From an uncultured Ruminococcus sp. (GTDB lineage Bacteria > Bacillota > Clostridia > Oscillospirales > Ruminococcaceae): 20,976 nucleotides of DNA. Where the stretch lies: positions 1 to 20,976 of the forward strand of contig CAJKFZ010000018.1 of NCBI GenBank assembly GCA_905199285.1, in the 5' to 3' direction. A program made the translations under genes and the position numbers. Positions 8,720 through 17,015 of the stretch are shown in pieces; position 1 is the first letter of the stretch, and each line of letters begins with the position of its first letter. Under the pieces are notes generated by a model. The model had not been told where the DNA came from. It worked only from the letters and a program-made list of their open reading frames with translations, and did no database searches.

Positions 8720-8748
8720 TTGACAGTTTAGTTGTATTACTTTATAAT
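8720..8748 (+). promoter_or_regulatory. consensus sigma-A promoter of the regulator gene
   Basis: TTGACA (8720-8725), a 17-base spacer and TATAAT (8743-8748) match consensus in both boxes. The predicted transcription start falls at or next to the AGGAGG site at 8755-8760, so the leader is very short. The paired operator ends 15 bases upstream of the -35 box. Confidence 0.85.
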
Positions 8749-8767
8749 ATTCTCAGGAGGCGATACC

Positions 8768-10924
8768 ATGAAAAGAACTGTTTACGGAGTAATAGCGGCA
8801 AATGCCGCTGATATTGAGCAGCGTGAAATTTTGTCAGGCATTATTGAAAAAGCTCAGGAAAATAACATAGATATTGCCGTTATCGCAAATATCTATAATC
8901 CGAATGAACCGTCCGATGTTCTGAAAACAGAAAATAAGATATACGACCTTATTTTTTCTGATACTTTCAGCGGTTTCATTCTGATCTCAGAGTCGATCAT
9001 CAATCCAAAGCTTCAAGAGCAGATCAGATCGGCACTTGCACAGAGGAAGGATATCCCTGTCATCGTTGTCAGTACACCCTTACCTGAACTTGTACTGCCG
9101 CATTTTCACTTCATCAATACCAGTGATGAAAACGATATGGAGGAAATCACAGACCATCTGATCGACGTTCACGGTTTCCAAAATATCCACATTCTGACCG
9201 GACATGATACGATTGAAGCCTCACATAAACGAGTGGAAGGATACAGACGTTCTCTTGAAAAGCATGGACTGAAATTCAATCAAAGAAATGTCTTTTTCGG
9301 TGATTTCTGGATGAATTCCGGACACGCACAGGCAAGCAGATATATCAGCGGAGAACTTGCTTATCCGGAAGCACTGATCTGTGCCAACGACTATATGGCT
9401 TACGGCGTGCTTGACAAATGTATGGAGCGAGACATTCAAATTCCACAGCGAATGACACTCATCGGATATGAGTATATCCGAGAACGACGCAACCATACAC
9501 CGCTTCTGACGACCTATAAGCGAAACAGGAAAATGCTTGGAGCAGAAGCTGTCAGAATACTTACAGAAAAACTGACATACGGGAAATGGTCAGAATGCCT
9601 ACCACTTACTGGAAGGATTATATCAGGTGACACCTGCCCCTGCTGTGCAAAAAATCAGGATATAAAGCGAGAAATACAAGATGTCCAGACCAAAGCAACC
9701 TATGATTTTCTGAATCTGTTCAGTCAGCTTGAGCATCGTCTTACTGAGTGCAGAAATATTGATGAATTTGTAGCACGCTGCTGGGAATTTCAGTTCATGA
9801 TACGAAATGTCGGCAGACTGTATATGTGCCTTTATGAAAACTGGTACAAGGATGAGGAAAATGCATCCGTTATGACAGCATATAATCTGCTGACATATGA
9901 AAAGCCCTTAACATTTAAAAAAGAAGAATTTAATATTCTTTTTGGAAACAGACCTGCACCCTACTATTTCAGTCCGCTGTTTTTTGCTGACCGTGAGCTT
10001 GGATTTGTTGTACTTAGCTATGATGCGCCCGATACCTACGACCATATTTATAGAAACTGGCTGAAATCCATAGCAAACGGACTTGCGTTCCTTCGTATGA
10101 AGAATGATATACAATATTTGATTGAGTGTCAGAATCTGACAGAGTTCCGGGACATTATGACAGATATGCTGAATGAGAAAGGGCTTGAGAATTCCTATCT
10201 TACCGCTGATAAGGAGCATCTGATATGTGTTGCTATACGAACCGATCTGTACAATGAAAATCTGATTGCATTGAATGCCGAGAACAAGCTCCGACCAATT
10301 ATCGACTCTGCTGAAGCTGTCAAAGAATTCTGCCATAATCGGGATATATGTGCTAAGATCGGCAAGGATATGTTTATATGTCTGATGCGAAGCAAAAATG
10401 CTCCGGACAAGTTAAAAGAACTTCTGACTGCCGTGATGTATCAGCATCAGGATTATATCATGCACTGCGGTACTGATTCATTTGTATGCTGTGCATTTCC
10501 GTGTAGTACAATGTCGTTTTCAGAACTTATAGAGAAATGCAGCACAGAATTGGATGAGCAAACAAAGTCTATATCGGAACGAAGGTGTGATAAACATTAT
10601 CATGAGCTGCTTCAACTTCGGAATTACATTTATCTGAACCCCAATGATACATTTGATTCCGACAAGGTACACGCACAGTTCCGTGGCAGCGCCGGTCATC
10701 TCCGTGCGATCTATAAAAAGTGCTTTGGCATCAGCTTTCATCAGGATTGCATCAACGCACGCATTGCAAAGGCGAGATACTACCTTGCAATTAAACAATT
10801 TACCACAAATCAGACTGCTGATGTCTGTGGCTTTTCTGAAAATAAGTATTTCATGCGGCAGTTTCTTTCAGAGACAGGAATTACTGCAAATCAGTACCGA
10901 TGTATCATTACATTTGAAAACTGA
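8768..10924 (+). CDS. XylR-like regulator: LacI-type sugar-binding domain plus AraC HTH
   Basis: The protein has 718 residues from ATG 8768, with AGGAGG at 8755-8760; an upstream ATG at 8732 lies inside the promoter. Residues 1 to about 275 resemble a LacI/GalR-type periplasmic-binding fold without a LacI HTH (YGVIAANAADIEQREILSGI, GYRRSLEKHG, ICANDYMAYG, LIGYEY). A short CPCCAKN segment and a central alpha/beta region follow (about 300-600), possibly a sensor or oligomerisation module. The last 105 residues form a two-helix-turn-helix AraC domain (SAGHLRAIYKKCFGISFHQD, then ADVCGFSENKYFMRQF). The overall plan is that of XylR-type regulators, which bind a sugar ligand and activate degradation genes. 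Divergent placement from the GH98 enzyme and the shared half-sites suggest it controls that gene and itself. The ligand, perhaps a xylo-oligosaccharide, is inferred. Confidence 0.88.
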   Translation: MKRTVYGVIAANAADIEQREILSGIIEKAQENNIDIAVIANIYNPNEPSDVLKTENKIYDLIFSDTFSGFILISESIINPKLQEQIRSALAQRKDIPVIVVSTPLPELVLPHFHFINTSDENDMEEITDHLIDVHGFQNIHILTGHDTIEASHKRVEGYRRSLEKHGLKFNQRNVFFGDFWMNSGHAQASRYISGELAYPEALICANDYMAYGVLDKCMERDIQIPQRMTLIGYEYIRERRNHTPLLTTYKRNRKMLGAEAVRILTEKLTYGKWSECLPLTGRIISGDTCPCCAKNQDIKREIQDVQTKATYDFLNLFSQLEHRLTECRNIDEFVARCWEFQFMIRNVGRLYMCLYENWYKDEENASVMTAYNLLTYEKPLTFKKEEFNILFGNRPAPYYFSPLFFADRELGFVVLSYDAPDTYDHIYRNWLKSIANGLAFLRMKNDIQYLIECQNLTEFRDIMTDMLNEKGLENSYLTADKEHLICVAIRTDLYNENLIALNAENKLRPIIDSAEAVKEFCHNRDICAKIGKDMFICLMRSKNAPDKLKELLTAVMYQHQDYIMHCGTDSFVCCAFPCSTMSFSELIEKCSTELDEQTKSISERRCDKHYHELLQLRNYIYLNPNDTFDSDKVHAQFRGSAGHLRAIYKKCFGISFHQDCINARIAKARYYLAIKQFTTNQTADVCGFSENKYFMRQFLSETGITANQYRCIITFEN

Positions 10925-11012
10925 ATGTTATCACAATGCAGAGCATGCTCAAATACAATGTGTAAACTCAGGAGCAAATTTTCCGAGCTGGTCTTTTCCA
11001 GCCGTATAGATA

Positions 11013-12134
11013 TTATTGTAATGAGAGTGTAATAGTGACATCACCATTGCCAAGCAATGCCTTGAGTTCTTCCAGCGTCATGTTATCCACATGACTAAGT
11101 TTTGTAAAGTTCCATGAATTTTCGTCATAATAAATAACAAACTGATTTTCCTGATACAAGATCAGATCACCCGGTTCCGTGGTTATCTGTGTGTCGTTTC
11201 TTGGAAGTGTGAATCCAAGTGAACCGACTTTCTCAAAGTTTCCATAATCGTGTGCTTCAATGACAACGTTACCCTCAGACAATTTTTCTTTCAGAGCGTC
11301 CGCAGAGCTGTTATTCTCGAATGTTGCGGATATTTTGGTGCCATTGATCGTTAAATAGAGTTTTTCTTCTGAAATGTCTTTCATAATATTGATTTCCTTC
11401 AGCCATGCTTCTACTTCTGATTCTGAGGCATTTGCGGAAAAACGTTTTCCTTTAAGCTGCTCGCCGATTGGTACAAGATCTGCGATATTCTTTTCACTTG
11501 TAGCAATTCCGCTGCTTCCTGACGTGCAGAACGAAACAACAATTTTATCGGAGAAATCATAGCTTTCAAGGAACGTATCGATAATGCGAGGTTCTTCTCC
11601 CCACCATATCGGATATCCTATAAAGACCACGTCATAGCTGTCGATGGATACGATAGGCTCTGCAATTTCCGGACGTACAGTTTTATCATTCTGTTCCTTG
11701 TTGGCACGGCAGTCGGAATCCTTATATCGAATATCTGCATCTGTATAAGGCACAGCAGCTTCGATTTCGTATCTGTCAGCATTCGTCAGGTCAATGATGT
11801 GTTCTGCAATTTTTTCTGTATTGTTTGTTCTTGAAAAGTATACAACGATCGTATCATTTTCGCTTTCAGACGGAATCATCAGTTCACGTTTCATCAGACA
11901 GAGATCAAAAACGTCCCATACCCCATCATGATCCATGTCATACGGCTTGCCCTTTAGATTTTCTTTGATTGGTCTGTTCAACAGAAAATCTTGTAGGTTT
12001 ACAGCGTCCTGTATCGTATAAGTGTAGTTTGTCTGCTCAGTTTCTTCTGCTGTTGATTTAGCATTTAAAAATCCAGAACAGCCACAGAATACTGCTGTCA
12101 TTGTAACGAATAAAGAGATCATCCTGCGTTTCAT
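11013..12134 (-). CDS. lipoprotein with dockerin-like, flavodoxin and cyclophilin-like domains
   Basis: The protein has 373 residues from ATG 12134 (GGAGAGG seven bases upstream); an ATG at 12173 has no ribosome site. A lipoprotein-type signal (MKRRMISLFVTMTAVFCGC, probable lipidation at Cys19) is followed by a dockerin-like segment (about 38-86). Its first repeat is degenerate and its second intact (DMDHDGVWDVFDLCLMKREL). Residues 94-250 are a flavodoxin fold with phosphate loop SRTNNTEKI and GYPIWWGEEP near the flavin. Residues 257-373 match cyclophilin-like domains (INGTKISATFENNSSADAL). Flavodoxin plus cyclophilin-like is a known Firmicute pairing; adding a dockerin is unusual and would place a redox protein outside the cell. 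It lies 22 bases after the iron alcohol dehydrogenase, so the two probably share a transcript. The substrate is unknown. Confidence 0.85.
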   Translation of the reverse strand: MKRRMISLFVTMTAVFCGCSGFLNAKSTAEETEQTNYTYTIQDAVNLQDFLLNRPIKENLKGKPYDMDHDGVWDVFDLCLMKRELMIPSESENDTIVVYFSRTNNTEKIAEHIIDLTNADRYEIEAAVPYTDADIRYKDSDCRANKEQNDKTVRPEIAEPIVSIDSYDVVFIGYPIWWGEEPRIIDTFLESYDFSDKIVVSFCTSGSSGIATSEKNIADLVPIGEQLKGKRFSANASESEVEAWLKEINIMKDISEEKLYLTINGTKISATFENNSSADALKEKLSEGNVVIEAHDYGNFEKVGSLGFTLPRNDTQITTEPGDLILYQENQFVIYYDENSWNFTKLSHVDNMTLEELKALLGNGDVTITLSLQ

Positions 12135-12156
12135 GATAGCACCTCTCCAATTGATT

Positions 12157-13326
12157 TTACATGGAAGCTTCAAGAATATTCCTTACATCATCCTTAGTGA
12201 GAATCTTATAACCGCCTTCCATAATCAGCGTAGCCTTTACAATATCCTCGATCATATCTTCCGTTGCTCCGATCTCTCTAAGGTTCATTACAAGACCAAG
12301 TTCCTTCATCCAGCTTTCCATTGCGGAAAGACCTTCCAAAGCAATTTCCTTATCTGTTTTGCCGTCAGTAGTTACGTTCCATACATTCTTTGCAAAACGG
12401 ACAAATTTATGGAGTCCTGCATCCATGATATACTTGTAGTAAGCAAGTGAAACTGCGGAAAGCGTCATACCGTGAGTGGCATCCGTAACAGCGCCGACCG
12501 CCTGACCGAGCATATGCACCATCCAGTCAGTGGATTTTCCCTTTGCAACGAGCGTGTTCAATGCCCATGTTGCAGTCCACATAATGTTGCTTCTCGCTTC
12601 GTAGTCCTGTGGATCTTTATTAGCAATACGACTGGAATGAATGAGAGACTTCATGAGACCTTCACTCATATAGTCGCTTGTATTGTCGTCATCGCCGGAG
12701 AAATACTGCTCACAGATGTGGTTGAAAATATCATAGATGCCTGCACACATCTGATATTTCGGAAGCGTAAGCGTATAATTCGGATTGAGAATCGAGAACC
12801 TTGGCATGATTTTTTCGTCAGCAAAAACATGACCGATTTTCAGCTTGCTTACGTGATTGGTGATAACTGCACCGGCATTCATTTCTGAACCTGTTCCAGC
12901 CATTGTCAGAACACAGCCTACGGGAATCGTTTCGCAGGAAGGTTCTTCAAATTTGAGATAATACTTCTCCCATGGATCTTCGTCACAGTTGACAGAAACG
13001 GAGAGAGCCTTTGCATAATCGCAGACAGAACCGCCGCCGACTGCAAGAATCAGGTCAACATTGGCTTTTTGTGCGATCTCCATGCCTTCATACAGTTTTT
13101 CAATCGTTGGGTTAGGCATAACGCCTGCAATTTCTGAAACTGTTTTTCCATTTGCATTCAGAATTGCAATGACTTCATCGTAAAGTCCGCTTTTCTTGAC
13201 AGAAACTCCGCCGTAAACGAGAACGATATTCTTTCCGTACTTCGGCAGTTCTGTGTTCAGTGATTTGAGAGAATCATCTCCAAAATAGAGTTTTGTGGGA
13301 TTTGCGTAAGAAAAATTTCCTAACAT
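12157..13326 (-). CDS. iron-containing alcohol dehydrogenase (butanol dehydrogenase type)
   Basis: The protein has 389 residues from ATG 13326, chosen over ATG 13332 because AAGGA then has normal spacing. It is a full-length group III (Fe-ADH) enzyme reducing aldehydes to alcohols with NAD(P)H in the cytoplasm. The nucleotide loop GGGSVCDYAKAL covers about 97-108. Metal ligands are Asp199 and His203 (GIYDIFNHICEQY), His271 (VHMLGQAVGA) and His285 (DATHGMTLS). It most resembles NADP-type butanol/YqhD-like dehydrogenases used for redox balance or aldehyde detoxification. It is the middle gene of a three-gene minus-strand set, 16 bases after the 77-residue gene, and is probably controlled by the divergent LysR gene, which is broken here. 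Confidence 0.93.
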   Translation of the reverse strand: MLGNFSYANPTKLYFGDDSLKSLNTELPKYGKNIVLVYGGVSVKKSGLYDEVIAILNANGKTVSEIAGVMPNPTIEKLYEGMEIAQKANVDLILAVGGGSVCDYAKALSVSVNCDEDPWEKYYLKFEEPSCETIPVGCVLTMAGTGSEMNAGAVITNHVSKLKIGHVFADEKIMPRFSILNPNYTLTLPKYQMCAGIYDIFNHICEQYFSGDDDNTSDYMSEGLMKSLIHSSRIANKDPQDYEARSNIMWTATWALNTLVAKGKSTDWMVHMLGQAVGAVTDATHGMTLSAVSLAYYKYIMDAGLHKFVRFAKNVWNVTTDGKTDKEIALEGLSAMESWMKELGLVMNLREIGATEDMIEDIVKATLIMEGGYKILTKDDVRNILEASM

Positions 13327-13342
13327 AATCATCTTCCTTTCA

Positions 13343-13576
13343 TCAGTGCTTCTTTAATTCTTTTTCAAGCTGAAAAACGAGATAATCAAGACAGCTGATT
13401 TGTTTTTCTTCTTTGTGAATCGCATCGAGTGTTGACTGCCTGTGCTCGCGCAGCAATCGAATGATATTTTGTATATCACGTTTTTCGGCATATTCCAGAA
13501 TCTCAGTTTTTACCTTTGGAGGACAGCCTATATCTTCAAGATATTCTTTTAATCTTTCAGATGCAATGATCGGCAT
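13343..13576 (-). CDS. small conserved hypothetical protein
   Basis: The protein has 77 residues starting MPIIASERLKEYLED at ATG 13576, with AGGAAGGG upstream. An earlier in-frame ATG (13603) overlaps the TATAAT of the promoter and can be excluded. It is all-helical and charged, ending LDYLVFQLEKELKKH, a likely coiled coil. It resembles unannotated small proteins found beside flavodoxin and alcohol dehydrogenase genes of clostridia; I know no function. As first gene of the operon it could be a small accessory or regulatory protein. Confidence 0.7.
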   Translation of the reverse strand: MPIIASERLKEYLEDIGCPPKVKTEILEYAEKRDIQNIIRLLREHRQSTLDAIHKEEKQISCLDYLVFQLEKELKKH

Positions 13577-13601
13577 ATCATCACGCCCTTCCTGTAATTT
13601 C

Positions 13602-13631
13602 ATTATACTGCATCCAAAAATAAAAGTCCAA
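13602..13631 (-). promoter_or_regulatory. promoter of the 77-residue protein / alcohol dehydrogenase / flavodoxin operon
   Basis: On the minus strand, TTGGAC (complement of 13626-13631), 18 bases, then TATAAT (complement of 13602-13607). It is divergent from the LysR promoter, with the LysR-type inverted repeat 17 bases upstream. Confidence 0.6.
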
Positions 13632-13648
13632 TACTTGTTTTGTATTCC

Positions 13649-13673
13649 TTGAAATGCTTGAAAGGCATTTCAA
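13649..13673. promoter_or_regulatory. LysR-type operator overlapping the LysR -35 box
   Basis: TTGAAATGC (13649-13657) and GCATTTCAA (13665-13673) are perfect inverted arms with a 7-base spacer that includes the LysR -35 TTGAAA. Arms with a T-N11-A core between divergent lysR and target genes are the usual LysR autoregulatory box. Confidence 0.65.
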
Positions 13674-13686
13674 AATATGGTATAAT
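13658..13686 (+). promoter_or_regulatory. promoter of the LysR gene
   Basis: TTGAAA (13658-13663), 17 bases, TATAAT (13681-13686), with GGGAGG (13696-13701) ahead of ATG 13708. It is intact although the gene it serves is broken. Confidence 0.75.
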
Positions 13687-13707
13687 AGTGTTAGCGGGAG
13701 GTGCTTT

Positions 13708-14565
13708 ATGGAAATCAGAGTGTTACGCTATTTTTTAACAGTAGCAAGAGAATAAAATATTACAAAGGCGGCTGAGAAGCTTCATATCACGCAGCCCACA
13801 TTATCAAGACAGCTTCATCAGCTTGAGGAGGAACTTGGAAAAACGCTTTTTAAACGTGGCAATCATGATGTCAAACTGACTGAGGACGGAATGCTTCTCA
13901 GGAAACGGGCAGAGGAAATTATTGACCTTGTAGAAAAAACAGAAACAGAAATGATTGCAGGAAATGAAGAAATTACGGGTAATGTTTACGTTGGTGCAGG
14001 TGAAACGGATGCTGTCAGAATCATTGCAAAAATCGTGCAGAAAATCCGGAATGAGCATCCGGAAATCATATTTCACAACGTCAGCTGTGACTCCATAGAT
14101 GTCATAGACAAGCTGAATAAAGGTCTGATTGATTTTGGGGTGTTGTTTGAACCATCGGACTTTTCAAGCTTTGAACACATTCAATTTCCTGTGCATGATA
14201 CATGGGGCGTGCTTATGCGTAAGGACAGTGATTTAGCAGTCAATGCATATATCACTTCTGATATGCTTATGAATCGTCCATTGATTGCATCCAGACAGAT
14301 GATGAATGCGGTTGATCTTTCGGAATGGCTTGGACTACCGAAAGAAAAAATAAAAGTGGCAGCAACATCCAATCTGATTTTTAATGGTTCTCTGCTTGTA
14401 GATGAAGGCATGGGATATGCCATTACACTGGATAAGCTGAAAACGATATAGAAAAGTAAAAAATCTGTACCTATTTTTAGGTAACAGACCACTCAATTCT
14501 AAAGCGTGTTTAGTGTCTCTCTATGTACATCTTTTCGACATCTTTTCTACCTGAACTGCAGCAGA
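13708..14565 (+). pseudogene. LysR-family regulator, broken by TAA at codon 16 and degraded at the 3' end
   Basis: ATG 13708 has a good ribosome site and starts MEIRVLRYFLTVARE. TAA at 13753-13755 replaces what is usually a second Glu (GAA to TAA). The frame then continues with the rest of the winged helix (NITKAAEKLHITQPTLSRQL) and the effector domain. TAG at 14449-14451 follows ITLDKLKTI, about 50 residues short of the usual 295. Recognisable C-terminal pieces (RPLNSK, then FST and TAAD) persist in other frames to about 14565, so small indels lie there. The open internal part from ATG 13891 (186 residues) lacks the DNA-binding domain. The gene is divergent from the alcohol dehydrogenase operon it presumably controlled. 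Confidence 0.88.
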
Positions 14566-14610
14566 CATCGTAATATAATTCAATTTTTATCATTCAATGT
14601 TTGGTGCCAA

Positions 14611-14643
14611 AAGCAGTTATTCAGAATTTCTGAATAACTGCTT
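14611..14643. repeat. 33-bp palindrome at the promoter of the second AAA ATPase
   Basis: AAGCAGTTATTCAGAA (14611-14626), one central T, then its exact complement TTCTGAATAACTGCTT (14628-14643). The right arm includes the first two bases of the -35 box. Its position suggests an operator rather than a terminator, since no T-run follows before the promoter. Confidence 0.8.
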
Positions 14644-14669
14644 GACTTTTTTCAAAAAGCGAGTATAAT
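14642..14669 (+). promoter_or_regulatory. promoter of the second AAA ATPase
   Basis: TTGACT (14642-14647), 16 bases, TATAAT (14664-14669); GGAG at 14692-14695 serves ATG 14703. The palindrome touches the -35 box. Confidence 0.75.
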
Positions 14670-14702
14670 AAAATTAGACTTAAAATTTCTTGGAGATGTG
14701 CC

Positions 14703-15929
14703 ATGTATATCAAACGCTTTCTCGAAGAAGAAATTATAAAAAATTCAAAACTATATCCTGTCATCATGGTATGCGGTTAGATACAGGTTGGCAAATCAAC
14801 AATGCTTCATCATTTAATGGAGCCAGAGAGAAAATACGTAACACTTGACGATCAGAATACCAGACGATTGACTGAAAACGATGCCGCACTCTTTTTTGAG
14901 ACCTATGGTGCACCGCTGCTGATCGATGAATTTCAGCGTGTGCCATCCATTCTGCTTGAAATGAAGCGTATTGTGGATGAAAAGATGCTGAACGGCAAGG
15001 ACTGCAATGGTATGTACTGGCTGACCAGCTCTCAAAAATTCACGATGATGAAGAGTGTGGCAGACTCTCTTTCCGGTCGTGTCGGGATCTTTGACCTTTC
15101 CAGCTTTTCAACGGCTGAACTCGAAGAAAGAAATGCTGCTGTATTTTCTCCTGTGATTGCTGATCTGAAAGAGCGTGTGGCGGACAATCGTCACAAAGAC
15201 ATTCACCAGATATTCAACAGAATCTTCAAGGGCGTAACGCCTAAACTCATAACAACGGAAATCGAGCGTGACCGCTTCTACATGGATTATGTCAACACCT
15301 ATCTCGAAAGAGATATTCACTTGCTGGAACAGGTCGATAAATTGAACGAATTCTATGATTTTCTGGTCTACATGGCGGCAAGAACTTCACAGGAACTGAA
15401 TTACAGCGAGATCTCAAAAGAACTTGGCATTTCTGTTCCGACTGTAAAGGCATGGACAACAATTCTTGAACGAAGCGGCATCATATATATTCTGCATCCA
15501 TACTACAGCAACATTACCAATCGACTCATCAAAACGCCAAAGATGTACTTCATGGATACCGGACTTGCAGCGTATCTTTGCAGATGGCCCAATACCGAAA
15601 CATTGGAGAACGGTGCGATGGCAGGTGCATATTTTGAAACCTACGTGGTTTCTGAAATTGTGAAAAGCTACTACAACGCCGGAAAGCGACCTGACCTTTA
15701 CTATTACCGTGATATTGACAAGAAGGAAATCGACATGCTGATTACGATGGGCGATAAGATTTATCCCATTGAAATCAAGAAGTCTAAAAATCCAAAAGCA
15801 CCGGACAAAAATTTCAGTGTTCTTGAAAAGCTGAAACTGGAAATTCAGCCCGGAATTATTCTTTGTATGACGGATGAAATGATACCGTACAATCGTGAAG
15901 TATGGTATTATCCTGTTTCAGCAATTTGA
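14703..15929 (+). pseudogene. AAA_14/DUF4143 ATPase with a TAG codon inside Walker A
   Basis: From ATG 14703 the frame reads MYIKRFLEEEIIKNSKLYPV, then G-TAG-I-Q-V-G-K-S-T, with TAG at 14778-14780. The family norm is G-(A/P)-R-Q-V-G-K-S-T, so both the stop and the Arg-to-Ile change hit the P-loop. The remainder is open to TGA 15927-15929, about 408 codons in total, a normal length. Visible features are Walker B (APLLIDEFQRVP), a sensor-like WLTSSQ, a winged-helix-like ELNYSEISKELGISVPTVKA, and a DUF4143 C-terminus with the nuclease-like EIDMLI...YPIEIKKS motif. The downstream open part lacks the P-loop. It is only distantly similar to the ATPase at 3163-4360. Probably a recent pseudogene. Confidence 0.88.
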
Positions 15930-16294
15930 GTCAATGATGAAAATCGACAAAGTGCAATCCTGCACTTCGGAATGACAAACAGACCTTTTCCCATGTGCGC
16001 AAGCAACATATGAGCATATCCCCTCGTACTCTATTCTACGAAATATTGCTGTTTGACATCATTTCGGACGTATCAAGGCATGTGGAGTGCGTAGTTTTGA
16101 TGTCAAGGATTGAGGACTGATAAGCAAAAAATCACTGTAAATTCGGAACTTTTAGCTATCTGCTAATTTTGTGGCATCCAAATCACAGCATAAATCCGTG
16201 TGTGTGGAAACAAATCGAAATGTTGCTGTGCATACACTGGATTTGTTACCGTGAACGAAGTTTTCCACAGGGTTGAAACCCCGATTTAGACATA

Positions 16295-16345
16295 ATGTTA
16301 TCCAAATTGCACACTCCAATTTGTGGTGTACAGATTGGATAACAT
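16295..16345. repeat. 51-base inverted repeat beside the recombinase remnant
   Basis: ATGTTATCCAA (16295-16305) and TTGGATAACAT (16335-16345) are perfect 11-bp arms. Pairing continues inward with interruptions through an ACAC/GTGT block. It lies six bases from the recombinase terminator. It could be a recombinase attachment relic or an RNA structure. Confidence 0.5.
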
Positions 16346-16351
16346 AGAAAT

Positions 16352-16383
16352 AGCCCCTTTGCTAAAATTTCAGCAAAGGGGCT
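16352..16383 (-). terminator. terminator of the serine recombinase gene
   Basis: A 12-bp stem, AGCCCCTTTGCT (16352-16363) with AGCAAAGGGGCT (16372-16383), starts 12 bases after the recombinase stop and is followed on the minus strand by ATTTCT. It could work in both directions, although the T-run is weak either way. Confidence 0.65.
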
Positions 16384-16395
16384 TTCAATGTTGAT

Positions 16396-17015
16396 TCAAT
16401 TCTCAATCTCAACAGTTATACCAGATTTGAATTCAAACACCAAACGTTTCTCAAAGACAGTAACCTTTGCAAGCAGATGCTTGACGAGTGTTTCATCAAA
16501 TTCGGTGATACTGGAAGGCTACTTTTTAATGAAATCCTGCAATTCTTTCATGCGATTCAGATACTCACTTCTGGCAGTATCGTCCAGCGTGGACTTTTCC
16601 CTATGCTCACGCAGGCGAAAAATCTCATTGGCAATGTCATTATAGTCCTCCCGACGATCTGCACGACTGATCAATTCTCTTTGCAGTTCTCCAAGCCGTG
16701 CATCAATGCTCTCTACTGAATCGGGATTGTTCATCCGAAGGACTGAGGCAATGTTCTCCTGCAAGATTTTCAAATATTCCTCGCTGCCACCAACAGTCAA
16801 CTGATTCAGAGCAGACACAAATGAAATTTTAGAATTTCCTCATTCAAAGTCCGTGCATGACATTCACCCTTTTTGTCGAGCCGTGAAGTGCATCGCCACA
16901 CGATAGACTTTCAGCCACGATTGTTCCAATGCACCCTGCGGAACTGTTCGCCGCACTCAGCACAATAAATCAAATGCGTGAAGCAGTAATTTGAACTGAA
17001 TCCACGCCGTCTGCC
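16396..17015 (-). pseudogene. C-terminal remnant of a large serine recombinase
   Basis: Read on the minus strand, the sequence gives the zinc-ribbon segment THLIYCAECGEQFRRVHWN, then KSIVWRC, ECHARTLNEEIL, a coiled-coil region (ESIDARLGELQRELISRADR) and the family's typical end FDETLVKHLLAKVTVFEKR...SGITVEIEN with TGA 16396-16398. Three lesions are visible. TGA at 16911-16913 sits where a zinc-ribbon Cys is expected. A one-base loss near 16820 follows EEIL. TAG at 16519-16521 follows DFIKK, where Gln is likely. The catalytic resolvase domain is missing; upstream the frame runs straight into a terminase fragment. Such recombinases integrate and excise phages and conjugative elements. Confidence 0.85.

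Larger units (their letters stand above)
15930..16395. other. noncoding stretch with several inverted repeats
   Basis: I see no supportable gene in these 466 bases. They hold a 7-bp perfect hairpin right after the ATPase stop (AAGTGCA, 15950-15956, with TGCACTT, 15961-15967), which lacks a T-run. A 9-bp inverted pair follows (TTGACATCA, 16053-16061, with TGATGTCAA, 16098-16106), then the two structures listed next. The position beside a decayed serine recombinase makes leftover attachment or end sequences possible. Confidence 0.4.

Noticed and set aside
10987..11002. GCTGG/CCAGC hairpin between the convergent regulator and flavodoxin genes as a terminator
   Set aside because: The stem has only five pairs and no T-run follows on either strand.
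12135..12173. Longer start for the flavodoxin lipoprotein overlapping the dehydrogenase stop
   Set aside because: It has no ribosome site and would bury the lipoprotein signal; ATG 12134 has both.
16911..16913. Selenocysteine at the recombinase TGA, which replaces a cysteine
   Set aside because: It is a zinc-ribbon position in a gene with other lesions, and no selenocysteine insertion hairpin is evident just downstream.
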